Shown here: piece after piece, positions 41,882 to 49,225 of the stretch
How positions within the stretch are numbered: the first letter of the stretch is position 1
How the letters are laid out: every line of letters starts with the position of its first letter
Origin: Streptomyces sp. MMG1533
Lineage (GTDB): Bacteria; Actinomycetota; Actinomycetes; Streptomycetales; Streptomycetaceae
Reading direction: 5' to 3'
DNA: 64,000 bases
Assembly (NCBI RefSeq): GCF_001279775.1
Contig: NZ_LGDG01000017.1
Location: 92,719 to 156,718 of the forward strand
The notes under the pieces: model-generated
Told to the model about the DNA's origin: nothing
Databases searched by the model: none
Seen by the model: the letters and a program-made list of their open reading frames with translations, nothing else
Program-made: the position numbers and the translations under genes

Positions 41882-43588
41882 GTGCAGAAGACCACTGACC
41901 TCAGCCGTCGCATCAGCCACCGAAAGGGCCTCGTGGACACTCAGCACTGGCGCTCCACCATCGCCGCCGCGCAGGCAGGCGACCGGCAGGCGCTGGACGA
42001 GCTCGTCGCGGGCTGGCTGCCGCTGGTGTACAACATCGTCGGCCGCGCCCTGAACGGCCATGCCGACGTCGACGACGTCGTCCAGGAGACGATGCTGCGG
42101 GCCGTCGACAACCTCGGTTCGCTGCGTGACCCGGACAGTTTCCGGTCCTGGCTGGTGGCGATCGCGATGCGGCAGATCCGGGACCGGGCCCGCCGCAGGA
42201 CCCCCGACCGGCTGGACGAGTCGGCACCGCAGGACGCCGCCGACTTCGCCGAACTGACCGTTCTCAAACTCCAGTTGGAGGGGCAGCGGCGCGAGGTCGC
42301 GGAGGCGGTGCGCTGGCTCGACGACGAGGACCGCCAGCTGCTGTCCCTGTGGTGGCTGGAGGTCGCCGGCGACCTGAGCCGACGCGAGCTCGCCGCGGCC
42401 GTCGGCATCAGCCGGCAGCACGCCGCCGTGCGCGTCCAGCGGATGAAGGAACGCCTGGAGACCTCGCGCGGCATCGTGCGCGCCCTGGAGGGCGCCTGCC
42501 CGGACCTGCGCGAACTGACCGCCCGCTGGAACGGCCGCCCCGACTCGGTCTGGCGCAAGCGCCTGGCCCGGCACCAGCGGGGCTGCGGCTACTGCGGCGA
42601 CGCCCGCGAGCCGGTCGTACCGGCGGAGCGCCTGCTCGTCGGGATCGCGCTCGTCCCGATCCCCGTCGGCTTCACCCTCTCGCTGGCCTTCGGCGGCAAG
42701 ACCGCGGCGGCGGCCACCGTCGCCGGCACCTCCGTCGGCTGGTCCGCCAAGGTGCTGGGCGCGCTCACCAAGCCGGCCGTCGCCATGACGGCGGGCGCGA
42801 CCATCGTCGCGGGCGGCGCCTACGTCGTCACGCAGCCCCCGGACGCGACCCCGCCACCGCGCGCGGCCGTCACCAGCTCCGCCCCGCCGGTCGCCTCAGC
42901 CCCGCCGCCCGTTTCGGCCTCCCCGTCCCCCTCACCGTCGCCGACGAAGAAGGCCGACCTGTACGGCACCGTCGTCGACGCCGTCGACCGGGCACCGGAC
43001 CCGGACACCGAGCCCAGGGCGCTGCCGCACCGGCCCGAGGCCGGGATCACCAGCACCGGCGGCCGTCAGGCCGTGATGCAGCACCGGGGCGACAGCGTCA
43101 CGCTCAGCGGCCAGGGCTACGTCCTGGTCCGCTGGCAGATATCGCCGCAGTCACGGCCCGGCTCCCTGGTCATGCCGACCTGGACCGGCCTGAAGGGCAA
43201 GCTCTTCCACGTCGCGTCCGGCGGCGGCCGCCGCATGGACGACCCCATGGCGGGCAGCCCGGGCGACTTGGCCACCGGCATGGGCGGCCCGGACATCGGA
43301 TACGCGGTCCTGCCGGACGGCACCCAGCAGATGTGGCAGAACGAGTACTTCTACGTCGACGGCAGCGTCACCCTCACCGTGAACGAGCGGGGCGCCGACT
43401 ACGGCCTGACCGTCTTCCCGACGACCTGGGACAAGGCGACCGAGGACATCAAGGCAGGCCCTCCCCGGGGTGCGATCCGCTACGGCCTCGTCCGCGACAC
43501 CGGCAAGGACGACACCCCCGTGCCGCAGTACGTCACCCGCGCGACCCCGGCCGACCCCGCGACCGTCCCTCAGGAGTCGCGCGTGTAG
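41882..43588 (+). CDS. ECF sigma factor fused to zinc anti-sigma-like motif, membrane helices and an extracytoplasmic domain
   Basis: A 568-residue protein. GTG 41882 has GAGAGGG upstream; GTG 41933 with GAAAGGG is a good alternative. Residues 21-105 are sigma region 2 (AGWLPLVYNIVGRALNGHADVDDVVQETMLRAVDNL), 130-195 region 4 (WLDDEDRQLLSLWWLEVAGDLSRRELAAAVGISRQHAAVRVQRMKERL). Then follows a zinc-type HxxxCxxC motif (H231, C235, C238), one to two membrane helices (251-325), a Pro/Ser linker and a roughly 230-residue external domain with a possible carbohydrate-binding or lectin-like beta character. Sensor, anti-sigma and sigma are thus joined in one chain, as in the known long actinobacterial ECF groups. 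Confidence 0.85.
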   Translation: MQKTTDLSRRISHRKGLVDTQHWRSTIAAAQAGDRQALDELVAGWLPLVYNIVGRALNGHADVDDVVQETMLRAVDNLGSLRDPDSFRSWLVAIAMRQIRDRARRRTPDRLDESAPQDAADFAELTVLKLQLEGQRREVAEAVRWLDDEDRQLLSLWWLEVAGDLSRRELAAAVGISRQHAAVRVQRMKERLETSRGIVRALEGACPDLRELTARWNGRPDSVWRKRLARHQRGCGYCGDAREPVVPAERLLVGIALVPIPVGFTLSLAFGGKTAAAATVAGTSVGWSAKVLGALTKPAVAMTAGATIVAGGAYVVTQPPDATPPPRAAVTSSAPPVASAPPPVSASPSPSPSPTKKADLYGTVVDAVDRAPDPDTEPRALPHRPEAGITSTGGRQAVMQHRGDSVTLSGQGYVLVRWQISPQSRPGSLVMPTWTGLKGKLFHVASGGGRRMDDPMAGSPGDLATGMGGPDIGYAVLPDGTQQMWQNEYFYVDGSVTLTVNERGADYGLTVFPTTWDKATEDIKAGPPRGAIRYGLVRDTGKDDTPVPQYVTRATPADPATVPQESRV

Positions 43589-43965
43589 CGCTCCTGCGCC
43601 TCCATCACCTCGTCGCCGTGCTCGAACGCCCAGGCGCCGAAGGCGTCGATGGGGGCGAGCAAGGTCCGCCCCAGCGCGGTGAGTTCGTACTCGACGCGGG
43701 GCGGCGAGCCGCCGTACGCCCGCCGCGCGACGAGGCCGTTGAACTCCAGCCGCCGCAGCGTCTCGGTCAGCACCTTCTGGCTGATGCCCCCGATGCGGTC
43801 CCTCAACTCGCCGTGGCGTACGGGTCCTTGGCGCAGCGCCCACAGCACCACCGCGTTCCAGGTGTTGGCGAGCAGGTCGAAGGCGAGCCGGGCACGGCAG
43901 TCGGCGAGAAACGTCTGGTCCACGTACCGAATGGTGCCCGAACGGCTTCCTACAGTCCTGCTCAT
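43570..43965 (-). CDS. HxlR-family transcriptional regulator
   Basis: A 131-residue winged-helix regulator from ATG 43965; GTG 43923 (MDQTFLADCRARLAFDLL) is an alternative. The HxlR pattern is LLANTWNAVVLWALRQGPVRHGELRDRIGGISQKVLTETLRRLEFNGLVARRAYGGSPPRVEYELTALGRTLLAPIDAFGAWA. It is divergent from a reductase gene, with the two proposed ATG codons sharing bases 43964-43965 on opposite strands. Members often respond to aldehydes or quinones and control the adjacent divergent oxidoreductase. Confidence 0.88.
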   Translation of the reverse strand: MSRTVGSRSGTIRYVDQTFLADCRARLAFDLLANTWNAVVLWALRQGPVRHGELRDRIGGISQKVLTETLRRLEFNGLVARRAYGGSPPRVEYELTALGRTLLAPIDAFGAWAFEHGDEVMEAQERYTRDS

Positions 43966-44578
43966 GCGTATAGGAATCCTGGGCAACGGGGGAATGGCGG
44001 ACGCGCTCGGCGCTCAGTGGGCGCGCGCCGGACACGAGGTGGTCGCCGGAAGCCGGTCGGGCGGTACGGGGCTGCGGGAGGCGGCGGAGTCCGGGACGGA
44101 CGCGGTGCTGCTGGCGCTGCCGTACGAGGCCGTGGTCCATGTCGTCGCCGGGCTCGAAGACGTGCTGCGCGGGCGGGTGTTGGTCGACTGCACGAATCCG
44201 GTGGGCGGCCCGGGCTTCGGCCTGCTCACCGCGGGCGGCCCCTCGGCGGCCGAGCGCGTCGCCTACGCCGCCCCCGCCGCCCACGTGGTGAAGGCCTTCA
44301 ACCTCTGCCACGTCGACGTCTGGCGCCTGACCCCGCCGGTCTTCGACGGCCGCCCGCTCGCCGTCCCCCTGTGCGGGGACGACGAGTCGGCGCTCTCCGT
44401 CGTACGACGACTCGTCCACGACCTCGGCTGCGAGCCGCTGAACGCCGGGGGACTGGACCGGGCCGGTCTGGTGGAGGCGACGGCCGCGCTGCTGATCGGG
44501 CTGTGGGTGGGGGAGGGGGCCGACGCACAGGCGATCGCGCCGCCGGTGGAGTTCGCCGGTGTCCGTGCCCAGGCCTAG
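43964..44578 (+). CDS. NAD(P)-binding reductase (F420H2:NADP+ oxidoreductase-like)
   Basis: A 204-residue protein from ATG 43964. The N-terminal nucleotide fold is MRIGILGNGGMADALGAQWARAGHEVVAGSRSG, followed by AVLLALPYEAVVHVV, VDCTNPVG and HVVKAFNLCHVDVW. This is the pattern of Fno-type coenzyme F420-dependent NADP reductases and related 6-phosphogluconate-dehydrogenase-like NADP-binding proteins. It is divergent from an HxlR regulator that probably controls it. Whether it uses F420 cannot be decided from sequence alone. Confidence 0.82.
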   Translation: MRIGILGNGGMADALGAQWARAGHEVVAGSRSGGTGLREAAESGTDAVLLALPYEAVVHVVAGLEDVLRGRVLVDCTNPVGGPGFGLLTAGGPSAAERVAYAAPAAHVVKAFNLCHVDVWRLTPPVFDGRPLAVPLCGDDESALSVVRRLVHDLGCEPLNAGGLDRAGLVEATAALLIGLWVGEGADAQAIAPPVEFAGVRAQA

Positions 44579-45192
44579 GAGGCGGCTGCCGTCGGTGGCG
44601 GCATCATCCCCGTCACCACGCGCCGTACCTCGCGAGCAGCCACGGAGTGAGCCTCGATGCTCTCCAGCGCATCGGCGAGTCGTTCGTAGCCGCCGGTCTG
44701 GTGCCGGCAGATCCGGGCGATCTCGAAGAGGAGCACACGCGTCGGCAGAGACGGGTTCAGAGAACTCGTGTCGAGCCTGGTCTCGGCGAGCCAGACACTG
44801 CGGACCGACGGTTCCCTCACCGAGATCGTCTTCTCCAGCGCATCCACCAGGTCCCGCACCGCCGGCGTGCTCGTCCCGGGATAGGCGGGGTGCGCGGCCG
44901 TGCCGGGGAGACCGGGATATTCGGGTCGTCGCCGGGTCTCCCGGGACGGCGCGGCGGCGACCCTGAGAAGGGTCTCCCTGGAGGCCTCCTCGTCCCGCCC
45001 GCCGATGTGGACGTCGCACATCTCCCGGATCCTGCCGGGCAGCGCTCCTTGCGGGCCGGGGAGCAGAACGACCGGGAAGAAGCGTTGCCAGTCGGACGAG
45101 CCGTCGGAGAGCGCCGCGTCCAGGACGGCGTCGGTCATGTCGCCGGTGGCGAGGTAGTGATCGGACAGGGCGATGATCACTTTGCGGGCCAT
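44575..45192 (-). CDS. Hypothetical protein with effector-associated-domain-like C-terminus and TIR/SEFIR-like N-terminal fragment
   Basis: A 205-residue protein with a stop codon in frame shortly before ATG 45192. The C-terminal 80 residues (VRDLVDALEKTISVREPSVRSVWL, LPTRVLLFEIARICRHQTGGYERLADALESIEAHSVAAREVRRVV) resemble the EAD2-type effector-associated adaptor domain of bacterial conflict systems. The N-terminal part (RKVIIALSDHYLATGDMTDAVLDAAL, RFFPVVLLPG) looks like the second half of a TIR or SEFIR domain, which would mean a truncated gene. Both calls come from pattern memory and are tentative. It overlaps the convergent reductase by 4 bp. Confidence 0.5.
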   Translation of the reverse strand: MARKVIIALSDHYLATGDMTDAVLDAALSDGSSDWQRFFPVVLLPGPQGALPGRIREMCDVHIGGRDEEASRETLLRVAAAPSRETRRRPEYPGLPGTAAHPAYPGTSTPAVRDLVDALEKTISVREPSVRSVWLAETRLDTSSLNPSLPTRVLLFEIARICRHQTGGYERLADALESIEAHSVAAREVRRVVTGMMPPPTAAAS

Positions 45193-45301
45193 TGCGCCCG
45201 CCCCCCGCTTCGCCCCTCAATCAGACACCGACCCTAAAACGGTAGGAGCCCTTGCAGCCTCGACTTCGCACGAAAGTGGAGGCGCGACCTCGATCAGGCC
45301 C

Positions 45302-46006
45302 TCACTGCGCAGGGCCCGGCTGGTGGTCCGCCCGCAGGGCACACAACGCGGCGATGCGGTTGGTGGTGATCGAGTCGACGCCGATGTCGATGAGGCGGCG
45401 CATGGAGCGGCGGGTGTCCGGGGTCCAGACGGAGAGCAGGTAGCCGTCGGTGTGGACGCGTTCGGCGAGGGCGCGGTCCACCAGTCCGAAGCGGTAGTTG
45501 AGCCAGCGCGGCCGGATCACGTCCAGCAGCGCGGGCCGCGGCGGCGCAAGTGTCGTCCAGGTCAGCGCGATCTCGGCGGCCGGGTCGGCGGCGCGCACGG
45601 CGAGCATGGCCGTGGCGTCCGCGCAGTAGTACACGCGCTCCGCGGCCCCGCACTCGCGCACGACGTCCACGACCCGGCGCGCCACCCGCACGTCGGACGT
45701 GCCCGGCAGGTCGAGCATCACCCGGCTGTCGCCGGTCGCGGCGAGCGCCCGGGCCAGCGTCGGCACCTTGTCGTCCGTGAGTCCGCGCACCTCGTCGGCC
45801 GACAGCGACAGCAGCGGCCGGTCGTGCTCCCACAGCCGCTTCAGCGTCTCGTCGTGCAGCAGCACGGGCACGCCGTCCCGGGTGAGCCGTACGTCGATCT
45901 CGACCGCGTCCGCGCCCATGTGGAGCGCGGAACGCAGCGAGTCGATCGTGTTCTCACGGACGCGATAGGGGTCGCCGCGGTGTGCCACGGCGGTCAGCTT
46001 CTGCAT
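45302..46006 (-). CDS. Glycerophosphodiester phosphodiesterase
   Basis: A 234-residue GDPD TIM-barrel enzyme. Catalytic motif AVAHRGDPYRVRENTIDSLRSALHMGADAVEIDVRLTRDGVPVLLHDETLKR supplies the two His and the Glu/Asp metal ligands. SVWTPDTRRSMRRLIDIGVDSITTNR is the usual C-terminal strand. It hydrolyses glycerophosphodiesters to glycerol-3-phosphate and an alcohol. No signal peptide, so it is cytoplasmic. It lies 18 bp downstream of the deaminase gene on the same strand. Confidence 0.93.
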   Translation of the reverse strand: MQKLTAVAHRGDPYRVRENTIDSLRSALHMGADAVEIDVRLTRDGVPVLLHDETLKRLWEHDRPLLSLSADEVRGLTDDKVPTLARALAATGDSRVMLDLPGTSDVRVARRVVDVVRECGAAERVYYCADATAMLAVRAADPAAEIALTWTTLAPPRPALLDVIRPRWLNYRFGLVDRALAERVHTDGYLLSVWTPDTRRSMRRLIDIGVDSITTNRIAALCALRADHQPGPAQ

Positions 46007-46024
46007 GCGCCCATTGTGCTGGGC

Positions 46025-47092
46025 TCAGGGCGCGAGCCAGGCGGCGGTGTAGCTGTCGATCTCTTCCTTGATGCGGGTCTTGCCGGCCGCGTCGAGGAAG
46101 GACGCCTCCACCGCGTTCTTGGCGAGGTCGGCCAGGCCCCGCTCGTCCAGGTCCAGCAGCCGGGCGGCGACCGCGTACTCGTTGTTGAGGTCGGTGCCGA
46201 ACATCGGCGGGTCGTCGGAGTTGATGGTGACCAGGACGCCGGCCTTCACGAACTCCTTGATCGGGTGCTCGTCCAGGGTGCGCACCGCGCGGGTGGCGAT
46301 GTTCGAGGTCGGGCACACCTCCAGGGCGATCCGGTGCTCGGCGAGGTGGGCGAGGAGCTTCTCGTCCTGCGCGGAGCTGGTGCCGTGCCCGATCCGCTCG
46401 GCACGCAGGTGGGTCAGCGCGTCCCACACCGTCTCGGGACCGGTGGTCTCGCCCGCGTGCGGCACCGACCGCAGCCCGGCCGCGATGGCCCGGTCGAAGT
46501 GCGGCTTGAACTGCGGCCTGGGTACGCCGATCTCGGGCCCGCCGAGCCCGAAGGACACCAGCCCCGCCGGACGCACCCGGTCCTCGGTGGCCAGCCGTGT
46601 CGTCTCCTCGGCGGCCTCCAGACCGGCCTCGCCGGGAATGTCGAAGCACCAGCGCAGCATGGTCCCGAAGTCGGCCTCGGCCGCCTTGCGGGCGTCCTCG
46701 ATCGCGTCCATGAAGGCGCCCTCGTCTATCCCGCGCCGGGTCGAGGAGAACGGCGTGATGGTCAGCTCGGCGTAGCGCACCTGTTGCCGGGCCAGGTCCC
46801 GGGCCACCTCGTACGTCAGCAGCCGTACGTCCTCCGGGTTCCGGATCAGGTCGACGACGGACAGGTACACCTGGATGAAGTGGGCGAAGTCCGTGAACGT
46901 GAAGTAGTCGGCCAGGGCCTCGGGGTCGGTGGGCACCTTGGAGTCGGGGTGGCGGGCGGCCAGTTCGGACACGATCCGCGGGGAGGCGGAGCCGACGTGG
47001 TGTACGTGCAGTTCGGCCTTGGGCAGCGCCGCGATGAAGGCGTGCAGATCGCGTGGCGCGGGGGCTTCGAGGGCGTCGAGATGTTCGGTCAA
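46025..47092 (-). CDS. Adenosine deaminase-family protein
   Basis: A 355-residue amidohydrolase. The zinc HxH is in PKAELHVHHVGSASPRIV, the other catalytic features are VPHAGETTGPETV (His-Ala-Gly-Glu), RIGHGTS and INSDDPPMFGT with the two Asp. The N-terminal signature is a variant of the usual KAELHLHLDGS, with His and Val replacing Leu and Asp, so the substrate may differ from adenosine: adenine or 6-amino-6-deoxyfutalosine deamination are known in this family. Co-directional with the GDPD gene. Confidence 0.85.
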   Translation of the reverse strand: MTEHLDALEAPAPRDLHAFIAALPKAELHVHHVGSASPRIVSELAARHPDSKVPTDPEALADYFTFTDFAHFIQVYLSVVDLIRNPEDVRLLTYEVARDLARQQVRYAELTITPFSSTRRGIDEGAFMDAIEDARKAAEADFGTMLRWCFDIPGEAGLEAAEETTRLATEDRVRPAGLVSFGLGGPEIGVPRPQFKPHFDRAIAAGLRSVPHAGETTGPETVWDALTHLRAERIGHGTSSAQDEKLLAHLAEHRIALEVCPTSNIATRAVRTLDEHPIKEFVKAGVLVTINSDDPPMFGTDLNNEYAVAARLLDLDERGLADLAKNAVEASFLDAAGKTRIKEEIDSYTAAWLAP

Positions 47093-47249
47093 GGTTCCTC
47101 CCCGGGAACGGCGTACCCGGCCGGTGCAGGGCGCGGCGGGACGCGGGTGATCGGCTGATCGGTGACTCGGGGATCATCGTAGGCCGGGGTCACGCGGGAC
47201 GGGCCAGGGCCTTAGCATGACGGCACGTTCAACGGAGGGGGGCCCGCGC

Positions 47250-48161
47250 ATGTCCGACGACGCGCAGACGCCGGAAGCGCAGGAAAACGGGGCCGGCCGG
47301 CCGAGGCCGACGGGCGGGACCGGTGAGCCGGCCGACGCTCCCCGCGACCCGTGGGCCGCGCCGTCGGACGAGGGGCACGACCGGCCCGCCGCCGGGTCGA
47401 AGACCTGGCCGACGCCGCCGCAGGACACCCCCGCCGGGCCCGGTGCCACCATCGCCGACACGGGGGCCACGGCCCGGCCGACGGTACCGCCGACCTCCAC
47501 ACCGTCCTCCTCCGTGCACGACCAGCAGACGGTCACCTCGATGCCGGGCGTGGACGGCAAGCCGCCGGTCGGCGGCCCCGAGGCGCCCCAGCCCTGGACC
47601 TCGCCCTTCGCGCCGCCGAACCCGTCGGCCCCGGCCGACGGCTCGGACAACCCCTTCGCCGCGCCGAACCCCACGGCACCCGTGAACCCCGGACCGGCGG
47701 GCACCTTCCCGCCCCCGGGCCCCGTCGCCCCCTTCCCGGCCGCGCCCTACGGGCAGGAGCAGGTCCCTCCGCCGCCCATCGCCCCCGGCGGCCCCGGCCA
47801 GGCCCCCTACGGCTACCCCGGCGGCTACGGCTACCCGGCCCCGCCCGGCCACGGCGCCCACGGTCCGCAGGCCCACGGCGTCGGCGGCTACTACGGCTGG
47901 CCCGGCATGGCGCCCGCGCCGAACAACGGGATGGGCACGGCCGCGCTGGTGATCGGCATCGTCTCCGCCGTCGGCTTCTGCATGTGGCCGATCGCCATCA
48001 TCGGCGGCATCCTCGCGGTGGTCCTGGGTGTGCTCGCCCGTCAGAAGGCGCGGCGGGGCGAGTCCACGAACGCCGGCCAGGCCCTGGCCGGGATCATCTG
48101 CGGCTCGGTGGGGCTGGCACTGTCCGTCGGGATGATCGCGCTGCTGGTCTACGCGTCGTAG
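47250..48161 (+). CDS. DUF4190-type membrane protein with long Pro-rich N-terminus
   Basis: A 303-residue protein from ATG 47250 with GGAGGGGGG upstream. The first 220 residues are a low-complexity Pro/Gly/Ala/Thr-rich cytoplasmic region ending in PYGYPGGYGYPAPPGHGAHG. Two membrane helices follow (ALVIGIVSAVGFCMWPIAIIGGILAVVLGVLARQKARRG and AGIICGSVGLALSVGMIALLVYA), the DUF4190 pattern. Function unknown. Confidence 0.82.
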   Translation: MSDDAQTPEAQENGAGRPRPTGGTGEPADAPRDPWAAPSDEGHDRPAAGSKTWPTPPQDTPAGPGATIADTGATARPTVPPTSTPSSSVHDQQTVTSMPGVDGKPPVGGPEAPQPWTSPFAPPNPSAPADGSDNPFAAPNPTAPVNPGPAGTFPPPGPVAPFPAAPYGQEQVPPPPIAPGGPGQAPYGYPGGYGYPAPPGHGAHGPQAHGVGGYYGWPGMAPAPNNGMGTAALVIGIVSAVGFCMWPIAIIGGILAVVLGVLARQKARRGESTNAGQALAGIICGSVGLALSVGMIALLVYAS

Positions 48162-48279
48162 CGTCGGCCGACCGGGAGGGGCGACAGCGCCGGCCGACCG
48201 GGAGGGGCGTAACAGCGCCGCCCGAACGGGATGCGGGTCGGCCGTCGTCAGAGGGCGGACCCGCTCACCATCCGCACTC

Positions 48280-48413
48280 GCTCACCGCCGGCGCCCGCTC
48301 CCGTCCGCGCCTGCTCACCGCCGGCGCCCGCCCGCAGTCCGCACTCCCTCACTGCCGGCGCCCGCTCCCGTCCGCCGCCGCTCACTGCCGGCACTCGCCC
48401 GCAGTCCGCCCCC
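48280..48413. repeat. Four alternating 33/34-bp tandem units
   Basis: Units start with SCTCACYGCCGGC at 48280, 48313, 48347 and 48380. Units 1 and 3 continue GCCCGCTCCCGTCCGC, units 2 and 4 CGCCCGCAGTCCGC, giving an A-B-A-B pattern (a 67-bp duplication of a pair). They fill most of the gap 48162-48440. Shorter CCGACCGGGAGGGGCG duplications lie at 48167-48215. Confidence 0.75.
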
Positions 48414-48440
48414 GCTCGCCAGTCCGCACCCGCTCACCGC

Positions 48441-49037
48441 CTACCCCCGCAACCGCCCCCGCGCCTCCATCAGCGCGAACCCCAGCAGATTCGGCCCCCG
48501 CCACCGCTCCGGATCCTGGGCCGCCTCGTCGTCCGCGGCGAGGCCGATGCCCCACACGCGGTCCACCGGGCTCGCCTCCACCAGCACCCGCTCGCCGGTA
48601 CCGAGCAGAAACTCCCGCAGATCGTCGTGCGCGGCGAACTTCCACACGCTGCCCTCGACGACGATCCCGAAGCGCTCGCGCTCCCATCTCGCCTCGTCGA
48701 AGCCCCGCACGAGCCGCCCGGCCTTCTTCGCCTCGGCGGGATGCTCCGCCGCCAGCACGCGCCGCTCCGCCTCCGCGTCTTCGAAAAGCCGCGCCTTGCC
48801 CGCCATCATCCAGTGCTCGGCGGTCGCGTAGGTCACGCCGTCCACCACGAACGGTGACGGCCACCACTGGCTCAGGCAGCTCGCCCCGACCCGTCCGTCG
48901 GGCCGCGGCCGGTGCCCCCAGAAGTGCAGATACTTGATCCTCGCACCCGCCCGGGCCGCCCTGACCAGCGCTTCCCGTGAGTCGATCTTCCCCGTGATCC
49001 CTTCCATGCACGCGAGTCTGGCAGCCGCCACTGACAC
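48441..49037 (-). CDS. NADAR-family protein (YbiA/RibX-like N-glycosidase)
   Basis: A 198-residue protein from GTG 49037, with GGGGGGACGGA just upstream; ATG 49007 is an alternative. The NADAR pattern is LHFWGHRP...CLSQWWPSPFVVDGVTYATAEHWMMAGKARLF, ...FGIVVEGSVWKFAAHDDLREFLLGTGERVLVEASPVDRVWGIGL and NLLGFALMEAR. NADAR proteins cleave N-glycosidic bonds of ADP-ribosyl adducts or toxic riboflavin intermediates; some oppose ADP-ribosylation toxins. Stand-alone here. Confidence 0.88.
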   Translation of the reverse strand: MSVAAARLACMEGITGKIDSREALVRAARAGARIKYLHFWGHRPRPDGRVGASCLSQWWPSPFVVDGVTYATAEHWMMAGKARLFEDAEAERRVLAAEHPAEAKKAGRLVRGFDEARWERERFGIVVEGSVWKFAAHDDLREFLLGTGERVLVEASPVDRVWGIGLAADDEAAQDPERWRGPNLLGFALMEARGRLRG

Positions 49038-49225
49038 TCCGTCCCCCCTTTTCCATGGCGACTCGACACCTGGTCGACAGATTCCGTCGCGTAACCAAAA
49101 GGCAACAACGGAATCACTTGTTGGACGCCCTTTGCTCTGTCAGGATCGGCACTCAAATCGAGCTGGAGCTACGCCGCCCGCCTCCGACGAACGCGGGGGC
49201 GACGGCGGAGGAGAGCGAGAGCGAC

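Noticed and set aside
42349..45237. Very long plus-strand open frame overlapping the ECF sigma, HxlR and reductase genes
   Set aside because: Mirror frame of real coding regions; Arg/Gly repeats and no domain.
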